Part shown: positions 1 to 8,054 of the stretch, in pieces
Numbering within the stretch: the stretch's first letter is position 1
Layout of the letters: each line of letters starts with the position of its first letter
Assembly: GCA_030427735.1 (NCBI GenBank)
Contig: JAUIBP010000001.1
Span: 434,001 to 498,000 of the forward strand
DNA length: 64,000 bases
Source: Bacteroidia bacterium
Lineage (GTDB): Bacteria; Bacteroidota; Bacteroidia; Flavobacteriales; Flavobacteriaceae
Direction: 5' to 3'
Program-made: the position numbers and the translations under genes
Notes under the pieces: model-generated
Told to the model about the DNA's origin: nothing
Databases searched by the model: none
The model's input: the letters and a program-made list of their open reading frames with translations, nothing else

Positions 1-1068
1 CAACACATGGTTTAACATTGGTAATTTTTCTTGCGCAGTCTTTTTACTTGTAGATCCTGTTTGCGCTAATAAAATAGGATACGGAATTCCCAAACGTTCC
101 TTTAATCGGCTAATACTTTTAAACGCTTGCTCATCGGTCTTTGCATACTCAAAAGCTAAACCTACAAAAGCGAGATTTTGGTTTGGATGCGTCTTTAAAT
201 ACTCTACAAAATATTTAGTTTCATCTAAACAGTTTGGGCACCATGTTCCCATTAACTGCACGATTACCACTTTGTTTTTAAACTGTTCGTCGTTTAGCGA
301 AATTATGTTTCCATGTTCGTCGGGGAAGGCAAAACTCAATTTATCATAACCTGGCTTCAAAAACGTTAGCGTATCGGCATCAGCCAATTGAAACGTTTCA
401 TTTCGTTTTGCGACAAAAGGTTCTTTAAAGTGATTTCCAGAATAAAACATCCCAGATAGTGTGCTATCTGTAACTTCTGCAGTAAACAAATACGCATGTG
501 CACCATCAAAAGTCGATAATTTTAGTGTAGAGCCGTCTACAATCCCTTCTAAAAATCTATAATCGCCCGTAGTCGTTCTAAACGTACCTGTAACCTTTTG
601 GCCTTGCTGAGTAAAAATGCCTTTGGCCTTAGAAGCCTTATCGGTATCTGGACTAAAGGTGGTTTCCCACTGCCCCGTAACATTAAAAGCGTCCACCGTC
701 TTAGCTTCAAATCGGTCGGCATTGCCATATTTAGCCTTAAAAGGCACCACCCTATCAAGTTGTGGTTTAATATAGTGCCCCAATAAAGTAGAATCGCTTT
801 CAATTTTTGCTTTTATATAACCTTCAAAAACTGGCGTTTGTATAATGACACTATCATTTTTATAAAATACCTCATCTACAGCTATTACTTCATCTGCATT
901 AAAAATACTTAAAACCGAATCGTTTTTAACTTCAAAAATAAATGGTAAAAATAGGCTATCTTGCACGGCAAGTGTTGCTCGCCACTGCCCTTTCTGTAAT
1001 GTTTTTGTAGTGTTTTTTGAACAGCTAAATACCATAAATAAGCTACACAACAATAAAATATAACGCAT
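1..1068 (-). CDS. TlpA-like thioredoxin-fold lipoprotein (3' end cut by window)
   Basis: The reading frame is open from an ATG at 1066-1068 to the window edge (356 codons, no stop). The N-terminus is a lipoprotein signal (basic MRY, hydrophobic stretch, lipobox ending at Cys16, then SKN), so the protein should be anchored in the cell envelope. Residues about 20-240 form a beta-rich region typical of the DUF4369-like part of flavobacterial thiol-disulfide lipoproteins. Residues about 245-356 are a thioredoxin/AhpC-TSA fold with the active site WCPNC (Cys277, Cys280) preceded by VVIVQLMGT. The family reduces or exchanges disulfides in periplasmic proteins; the partner is unknown. It is divergent from pheT across a 118-bp gap. 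The C-terminal end lies outside the window. Confidence 0.85.
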   Translation of the reverse strand, partial: MRYILLLCSLFMVFSCSKNTTKTLQKGQWRATLAVQDSLFLPFIFEVKNDSVLSIFNADEVIAVDEVFYKNDSVIIQTPVFEGYIKAKIESDSTLLGHYIKPQLDRVVPFKAKYGNADRFEAKTVDAFNVTGQWETTFSPDTDKASKAKGIFTQQGQKVTGTFRTTTGDYRFLEGIVDGSTLKLSTFDGAHAYLFTAEVTDSTLSGMFYSGNHFKEPFVAKRNETFQLADADTLTFLKPGYDKLSFAFPDEHGNIISLNDEQFKNKVVIVQLMGTWCPNCLDETKYFVEYLKTHPNQNLAFVGLAFEYAKTDEQAFKSISRLKERLGIPYPILLAQTGSTSKKTAQEKLPMLNHVL

Positions 1069-1154
1069 AAAAATGTTTTTATTAATATTCGAAGAAACAT
1101 TAATTTCCTTACAATAAAAAGCAATTTACAATTTTATAGACGTTGAAGTATTAT

Positions 1155-1162
1155 TATCTTTG
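1155..1162 (+). promoter_or_regulatory. -7 box (TATCTTTG) upstream of pheT
   Basis: TATCTTTG matches the Bacteroidota TAnnTTTG box and lies 24 bases before the pheT ATG. No clear -33 TTG was found at the usual distance. Confidence 0.5.
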
Positions 1163-1186
1163 CGCCTCTAAGAAAACAAGCTTTAT

Positions 1187-3613
1187 ATGAAGATTTCATA
1201 CAACTGGTTAAAACAATTTATTAAAACCGACTGGACTGCAGAAGAAACAGGAGAACTTTTAACCGACCTTGGTTTAGAAGTGGAAGGTATTGATGCCTAT
1301 CAATCGGTTAAAGGCGGATTAGAAGGTATAGTTGTTGGCGAAGTATTAACATGCGAGCAACACCCCAATGCAGACAGATTAAGAGTAACTACTGTAAACG
1401 TAGGACAAGATGTACCTTTACAAATTGTTTGCGGTGCACCTAATGTTGCTGCAGGGCAAAAAGTACCTGTTGCTACAATAGGAACAACTTTATACTCGCC
1501 AGAAGGTGAAGCTTGGACTATTAAAAAAGGAAAAATTAGAGGCGAAGAAAGTTTCGGAATGATTTGCGCCGAAGACGAGCTTGGCTTAGGGCAATCGCAC
1601 GATGGTATTATGGTACTCGATAGCGCGCTTACTCCTGGCACCCCTGTTGCAGATATTTTTGAGGTTGAAAACGATCTTGTATTCGAAATTGGCCTAACAC
1701 CTAACCGCGCCGATGCCATGAGCCACTTTGGTACCGCACGTGACTTAAAAGCTGGGTTGCTTCAGAAAGAAATCCATACAGAGCTTATTACCCCTTCGGT
1801 AAGTTCTTTTCATGTAAACAACAGAACCTTACGCGTAGATGTTGATGTGAAAAACAAAGAACTTTCGCCAAGATATTGCGGTGTTAGTATTGCCAATGTT
1901 CGCGTAGCCGAATCGCCTAAATGGTTACAAAACCGTCTTAAAGCCATTGGTTTAACACCAAAAAACAATATTGTAGATGCTACAAACTACGTATTGCACG
2001 AACTTGGACAACCCCTTCATGCTTTCGATTTTAATAAAATTTCAGGACAAAAGGTTGTTGTAAAAACCGTAGAAGCGGGAACAAAATTTACCACCTTAGA
2101 TGGTATAGAACGCGAATTACACGAAGATGATTTAATGATCTGCGATGCCGATAAACCCATGTGTATTGCTGGAGTTTTAGGCGGAGAACATTCTGGTGTT
2201 ACTGCAAATACCACCAACATATTTTTAGAAAGTGCCTATTTTAACCCTGTAAGCATTCGTAAAACAGCTAAGCGTCATGGTATTAATACCGATGCTTCGT
2301 TTAGATTTGAACGCGGTATCGATCCAAACCTAACCGAATACGCTTTAAAACGTGCCGCTCTACTTATAATTGAACTTGCAGGAGGAGAAATTGCGAGCGA
2401 AATTGAAGATGCGTATCCAAATAAAATTGAAGATTTCCAGGTACGTTTAAGCTTTGAAAACGCCAAACGTCTTATAGGAGAAGATATTCCTAAAGACACC
2501 ATTAAACGCATTTTAATGTCTTTAGATATTAAAATAAACAACGTTACCGAAACCGGACTTGGACTTACCATTCCTGCATACCGTAACGATGTACAACGCG
2601 AAGCCGATGTTATTGAAGAGATTTTACGTGTTTACGGTTACAACAATGTAAAAACAACCGAAAAATTAAATGCCTCGATCTCTAATTCGTCACGCTTTGA
2701 AGACCATAAATTGCAAAACATCATTGGAAATCAATTAGCAGCGCAAGGATTTTTCGAAATCATGGCAAACTCGCTTACAACACCTAATTACATAAGCCTA
2801 AGCGAACAATTGTTAGATGAGCATAACATTACGATGTTAAATCCGCTGAGCAGCGATTTATCGGTTTTAAGACAATCGTTGTTGTTTTCTGGTTTAGAAG
2901 CCATATCGCATAACATAAACAGAAAACGACCAAACTTAAAGTTTTTCGAATTTGGTAAAACGTATCATCAATATCAAGATGAAAAGGCCGAACCTAAACA
3001 TTTATCGCTTTTTGTAACAGGAAATAAAACCCAAGAAACTTGGAACTTGAGTTCCGCTAAAGGCGACTTCTTTTATTTAAAAGGTATTATAAACACCCTT
3101 TTAGAGCGTCTGGGTTTATCAAGACATAACACAACTCCTGTAAGCAACGATGTATTTAGCGAAGGCTTAGAGTTAAGTTTAGGTAAAACCAAATTGGTAG
3201 AATTCGGTCTAATTTCCCATAAAATACTTAAGCATTTTGATATTAATCAAGAAGTCCTTTTTGCAGATTTTAATTGGGATGCCATAATAGATATGGCAAA
3301 ACACAATAAAACTAAATTTACAGAAATAGCGAAACACCCAGAAGTACGTCGCGATTTCGCTTTATTATTAGACGAGCAAGTAACTTTTGAAAGCATTTTC
3401 AAATTAGCCAAACAAACCGAAAAACAACTATTAAAAGATGTGAATTTGTTTGATGTTTACCAAGGTAAAAACTTACCTTCTGGCAAGAAAAGTTATGCTG
3501 TTAGTTTCATACTACAAGACGAGCAAAAAACGCTTACAGATAAGCAAATCGATAAGATTATGAGCAAATTACAAACGACTTTCGAAACTAAATTAGGTGC
3601 CGAATTAAGATAG
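1187..3613 (+). CDS. pheT: Phenylalanine--tRNA ligase beta subunit
   Basis: This is the 808-aa beta chain of the alpha2-beta2 enzyme that charges tRNA-Phe. It starts MKISYNWLKQFI, as the family does. A tRNA-binding OB domain covers about residues 40-155 (GLEGIVVGEVL, ADRLRVTTVNVG, IVCGAPN). The B3/B4 core with the editing site follows at about 210-400 (GVLGG, NIFLESAYFNPVSIRKTAKRHG split over two segments), then a B5 domain at about 405-475, a catalytic-like core with PLSSDLSVLRQSLL, and a C-terminal FDX-ACB anticodon-binding domain from about 715 (AKHPEVRRDFALLLDE). The length is normal. The alpha-chain gene pheS is not adjacent, so the two subunits are encoded apart. A perfect hairpin terminator follows. 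Confidence 0.97.
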   Translation: MKISYNWLKQFIKTDWTAEETGELLTDLGLEVEGIDAYQSVKGGLEGIVVGEVLTCEQHPNADRLRVTTVNVGQDVPLQIVCGAPNVAAGQKVPVATIGTTLYSPEGEAWTIKKGKIRGEESFGMICAEDELGLGQSHDGIMVLDSALTPGTPVADIFEVENDLVFEIGLTPNRADAMSHFGTARDLKAGLLQKEIHTELITPSVSSFHVNNRTLRVDVDVKNKELSPRYCGVSIANVRVAESPKWLQNRLKAIGLTPKNNIVDATNYVLHELGQPLHAFDFNKISGQKVVVKTVEAGTKFTTLDGIERELHEDDLMICDADKPMCIAGVLGGEHSGVTANTTNIFLESAYFNPVSIRKTAKRHGINTDASFRFERGIDPNLTEYALKRAALLIIELAGGEIASEIEDAYPNKIEDFQVRLSFENAKRLIGEDIPKDTIKRILMSLDIKINNVTETGLGLTIPAYRNDVQREADVIEEILRVYGYNNVKTTEKLNASISNSSRFEDHKLQNIIGNQLAAQGFFEIMANSLTTPNYISLSEQLLDEHNITMLNPLSSDLSVLRQSLLFSGLEAISHNINRKRPNLKFFEFGKTYHQYQDEKAEPKHLSLFVTGNKTQETWNLSSAKGDFFYLKGIINTLLERLGLSRHNTTPVSNDVFSEGLELSLGKTKLVEFGLISHKILKHFDINQEVLFADFNWDAIIDMAKHNKTKFTEIAKHPEVRRDFALLLDEQVTFESIFKLAKQTEKQLLKDVNLFDVYQGKNLPSGKKSYAVSFILQDEQKTLTDKQIDKIMSKLQTTFETKLGAELR

Positions 3614-3633
3614 TAAATGCGACATACACAAAA

Positions 3634-3669
3634 CAAAATAGCCTGCAAATTTGCAGGCTATTTGTTTTT
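3634..3669. terminator. Bidirectional terminator between pheT and csp
   Basis: AATAGCCTGCAAA and TTTGCAGGCTATT (3637-3662) form a perfect 26-base inverted repeat, followed by a T-rich stretch on the plus strand and an A-rich flank on the other side. It separates two convergent genes. Confidence 0.85.
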
Positions 3670-3689
3670 AAAAAATTAAAGAACAAAAA

Positions 3690-3881
3690 TTAAATTACTT
3701 TTACATTTATTGCGTTTAATCCTTTTTTACCTTCTTTTAATTCAAACTCTACCGAGTCTTTTTCTGCAATTCTGTCAATTAAGCCAGACACGTGTACAAA
3801 ATACTCTGTGTTTGAACCCTCTTCGATTATAAATCCAAATCCTTTAGATTCATTGAAGAATTTTACTGTTCCGTTTTTCAC
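3690..3881 (-). CDS. Cold-shock domain protein (copy 1)
   Basis: A 63-aa single cold-shock domain, slightly shorter than the usual 65-70. It has the two nucleic-acid-binding motifs of the family: RNP1 KGFGFI (about residues 13-18) and RNP2 as YFVHVS (27-32), plus the starting GTVKFFN. Such proteins bind single-stranded RNA or DNA and act as RNA chaperones. A second copy, about three quarters identical, lies 190 bases upstream on the same strand (4072-4263), so this is a local tandem duplication. Each copy has its own -7 box and terminator, so they are probably separate transcripts. The 5' leader is short, unlike the long thermosensor leader of E. coli cspA. Confidence 0.93.
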   Translation of the reverse strand: MKNGTVKFFNESKGFGFIIEEGSNTEYFVHVSGLIDRIAEKDSVEFELKEGKKGLNAINVKVI

Positions 3882-3909
3882 TGTTATAAAATAATGTTAA
3901 TAATTATAA

Positions 3910-3939
3910 CAAATTTAATATTATTAAGCACTTATCAAA
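3910..3939 (-). promoter_or_regulatory. Promoter of csp copy 1 (TTTG-N18-TAAATTTG)
   Basis: On the minus strand, TTTG (3939-3936) and TAAATTTG (3917-3910) are 18 bases apart, a good match to the Bacteroidota -33/-7 promoter. It leaves a leader of about 20-25 bases before the start at 3881. Confidence 0.65.
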
Positions 3940-4000
3940 GGAATATCGATTGTTTATTTTAAGAACTTAACGATTCTTAATTTACAGTTAATACGCCATT

Positions 4001-4038
4001 AAAAAACAAAAAAACCTATCGTTTTATTGATAGGTTTT
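4001..4038 (-). terminator. Terminator of csp copy 2
   Basis: AAAACCTATC (4011-4020) pairs with GATAGGTTTT (4029-4038) around an 8-base loop. On the minus strand it is followed by a T-rich tract (complement of 4001-4010). Confidence 0.8.
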
Positions 4039-4071
4039 GAAATTTTAAAAAAGTATATCGTAAAAAAAGTA

Positions 4072-4263
4072 CTAGATTACTTTTACATTTACTGCGTTTA
4101 ATCCTTTTTTGCCTTCTTTCAAATCGAATTCTACTACATCACCTTCACGAATTTCATCGATTAATCCAGAAATGTGTACAAAATGTTCTTTGTTTGTGTC
4201 GTCTTCAATAATGAATCCAAATCCTTTAGAATCGTTAAAGAATTTTACTGTTCCTTTGTTCAT
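4072..4263 (-). CDS. Cold-shock domain protein (copy 2)
   Basis: A 63-aa cold-shock domain with RNP1 KGFGFI and RNP2 as HFVHIS. It differs from the neighbouring copy at about 15 of 63 positions, mostly conservative changes. The changes cluster in the loop after RNP1 (EDDTNKEH here, EEGSNTEY in copy 1) and at residues 37-43, so the ligand preference could differ slightly. It presumably acts as an RNA chaperone like other family members. A -7 box CAAATGTA (read TACATTTG on the minus strand, 4296-4289) lies about 25 bases before the start, and a hairpin terminator follows the gene. Confidence 0.93.
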   Translation of the reverse strand: MNKGTVKFFNDSKGFGFIIEDDTNKEHFVHISGLIDEIREGDVVEFDLKEGKKGLNAVNVKVI

Positions 4264-4288
4264 TGTAAAATATTAAATAATTATAGTA

Positions 4289-4296
4289 CAAATGTA
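4289..4296 (-). promoter_or_regulatory. -7 box (TACATTTG) of csp copy 2
   Basis: TACATTTG on the minus strand fits TAnnTTTG at the expected distance from the start codon. No -33 TTG is evident. Confidence 0.5.
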
Positions 4297-4483
4297 AGCT
4301 TATAAATGAAATATCTACTGCTTTTCTGTTTTTATTTTTATTTTCAATAAATACTGCTTTTTTTTGAATGATTAATTTTTTTAGATTTTTTTTATTGAAA
4401 ATTTTGTATTTTTAGTCTATTCGCAACACATCGTAAACGCTCTTAACAATTTATGATGATAGAAAATTACATTTAACTTAAAG

Positions 4484-4729
4484 ATGAATACCATGGAAGA
4501 TTCTGATTACATAAAAATATATACGGGTTCCTTTATTATTACGCAACGTATTGTAGACCAATTAGAGGCTGTAGGTATTAATGCAATAGTGAAAGACGAA
4601 AGCGAATCGGCTAGATTGGCTGGTTTTGGAGCTTCTATTCAAGGCGAACAGGAAGTGTTTGTAACCAAAGAAGAAGAAGCCGCTGCACAAGATATTATTA
4701 ACGCGCTACTTTCTGAATTTAACGCATAA
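4484..4729 (+). CDS. DUF2007-type small protein
   Basis: An 81-aa acidic soluble protein without signal peptide or membrane segment. The pattern YIKIYTGSFIITQRIVDQLE, a central stretch NAIVKDESES, and a C-terminal QEVFVTKEEEAAAQDII resemble the DUF2007 (putative signal-transducing protein) family: a small ferredoxin-like alpha/beta fold related to the signalling protein PII. Its role is not known. A second in-frame ATG at 4493 could also serve as start. The gene stands alone, convergent with the ABC-F gene, and its stop codon lies at the edge of that gene's terminator. The 220 bases upstream are very AT-rich and hold no other gene. Confidence 0.75.
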   Translation: MNTMEDSDYIKIYTGSFIITQRIVDQLEAVGINAIVKDESESARLAGFGASIQGEQEVFVTKEEEAAAQDIINALLSEFNA

Positions 4730-4760
4730 AAAAAGCCCTGAAGCATTTTGGTCAGGGCTG
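4727..4760 (-). terminator. Terminator of the ABC-F gene
   Basis: AGCCCTGA (4734-4741) pairs with TCAGGGCT (4752-4759). On the minus strand a run of seven T follows. On the plus strand the T tract is weak, so it acts mainly for the minus-strand transcript. Confidence 0.75.
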
Positions 4761-4772
4761 TAAATTTATTTT

Positions 4773-6434
<1,662 letters not shown>

Positions 6435-6559
6435 TTAATTACACGAAACAAATAAAGTCTTATTAATATTTAACAGGTAATTAACATCCCAAATAAAGCG
6501 CTTAGGCTATTTTTGTTTGCAACACACTTAATTTATTGTTAGAAAGCACATTTATGTTT

Positions 6560-7978
6560 ATGAAACAATTTTACCTCTGTCTGCTTCTTATGGCTTGTTT
6601 TTGGGGTTGTAAAAAGGATGCTAAAATTGATTTAGGCGATAACGGATATTTAGGCGGAGAAATAATAAACCCTAATACTAGATTTGTTACTATTTCTAAA
6701 GACCACACACTTTTAGATACTATACTGCTAGACCAGAACAACCGATTTCTTTATAAAATTACACCTGTAAAACCTGGGTTATACACGTTTTCCCATGGCG
6801 GAGAAATACAAATGGTATTTTTAGAGCCCAACGACAGTATAATGTTCAGGCTAAACACCATAGATTTTGATGAGTCGCTGGTATATACTGGTATTGGTGC
6901 AAAAGAAAATAATTATCTAATTAATATGTTTATTGAGAATGAACATATTAATCATAATATTTTAAAATTCAGCCAAGCTTCACCTGAAGTTTTTCAAAAG
7001 AAATTAGATTCCATACGAACTGAGCAGAGCGAAAAATTTTCTGCATTTAATTCTAAATACACAACTTCTGCCCTCTTTAAAAAAATAGCCCTAGCCAATA
7101 TCGACTACAATTATTATGCGCTAAAAGAGTTATACCCATTTACTTTTTATGGCAATAGCGAACTTAAAAATTTAGAATCACTTCCGAAAAACTTTTACGA
7201 CTACCGAGCAAAAATAAACTACAACGACGATGCCCTAAAAGATTATTTTCCATATTACATGTTTTTAAGATATCATTTTAACAACATCGCGTTACAAAAA
7301 CATTTTAAACATTCTAACGACAGTATTTTTAATCCTAAATCTTTAGATTACAATTTAGACAAATTAGAATTGGTAGACAGTTTAGTTAGCAACGACTCTA
7401 TAAAAAATTATTGGTTAAACTATTATGCATTACGATACATAAACTCGACTAATAATCTTACAGACTGCGACACGTACCTTAATTCGTTTTTAGACAAAAG
7501 TTCTTCAAAAACCAATAACACTTATTTAACTAATTTGATTGCGTCTTTAAAAAAACTAAGACCAGGCAGCGAGTTACCAAATACAATTGTAACTAATAAG
7601 GACAATGAAGAACTACACATTCACGATTTTATAAAACACCCTACGGTTATTTATTTCTGGTCATTTAACATGAAGAACCATTTTACCGAAAGCCATAAAA
7701 AGGTACAGGAATTAATGCAAAAATACCCCGAAATTGATTTTATTGCCATGAATATTGACAAAGACGACAAACAATGGTTAAGTTTTTTAAAGCAATATAA
7801 ATATGGGCTTGACAATGAGTTTCACTTTAAAAACCCCGAAATTTCACGCCAAGCTATGGCTTTAAATTCAATACACCGCGTCATGTTAATCACAAAAAAC
7901 AAAACAATTGTTAACAGTAATAGTAATATGTTTTCTAAAACTTTTGAAGAAGAATTACTAGGTCTGATTAATCAATAA
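6560..7978 (+). CDS. Lipoprotein with C-terminal redoxin-like domain lacking CxxC
   Basis: A protein of about 472 aa starting MKQFYLCLLLMACFWGC, a signal peptide with a lipobox-like end followed by KKDAK. An in-frame ATG at 6554 and a TTG at 6536 are alternatives, but the signal fits 6560 best. The N-terminal 100 residues are beta-rich (DUF4369-like), the middle is helical, and residues about 345-472 have a thioredoxin/TlpA fold (VIYFWSFN, IDFIAMNIDKDD, HRVMLITKNKTIV). Where active relatives have WCxxC, this one reads WSFNMKNH, so both cysteines are missing and it cannot be a normal oxidoreductase. It may be a structural or binding relative. It is monocistronic and convergent with carB. Confidence 0.75.
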   Translation: MKQFYLCLLLMACFWGCKKDAKIDLGDNGYLGGEIINPNTRFVTISKDHTLLDTILLDQNNRFLYKITPVKPGLYTFSHGGEIQMVFLEPNDSIMFRLNTIDFDESLVYTGIGAKENNYLINMFIENEHINHNILKFSQASPEVFQKKLDSIRTEQSEKFSAFNSKYTTSALFKKIALANIDYNYYALKELYPFTFYGNSELKNLESLPKNFYDYRAKINYNDDALKDYFPYYMFLRYHFNNIALQKHFKHSNDSIFNPKSLDYNLDKLELVDSLVSNDSIKNYWLNYYALRYINSTNNLTDCDTYLNSFLDKSSSKTNNTYLTNLIASLKKLRPGSELPNTIVTNKDNEELHIHDFIKHPTVIYFWSFNMKNHFTESHKKVQELMQKYPEIDFIAMNIDKDDKQWLSFLKQYKYGLDNEFHFKNPEISRQAMALNSIHRVMLITKNKTIVNSNSNMFSKTFEEELLGLINQ

Positions 7979-7994
7979 CTAAAAACATACCAAT

Positions 7995-8025
7995 AAAAAA
8001 GGCTTCCCGATAGGAAGCCTTTTTT
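7995..8025. terminator. Bidirectional terminator between the redoxin-like lipoprotein and carB
   Basis: GGCTTCC (8001-8007) pairs with GGAAGCC (8013-8019), extended by A and T runs on both sides. It serves both convergent genes. Confidence 0.85.
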
Positions 8026-8054
8026 GCTTTTATAAAGTAAACAACTACTGTATT

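Noticed and set aside
1300-1719. Long antisense open frame within pheT (139 codons)
   Set aside because: It lies wholly inside pheT on the other strand, is rich in Ser and Pro as shadow frames are, and matches nothing.
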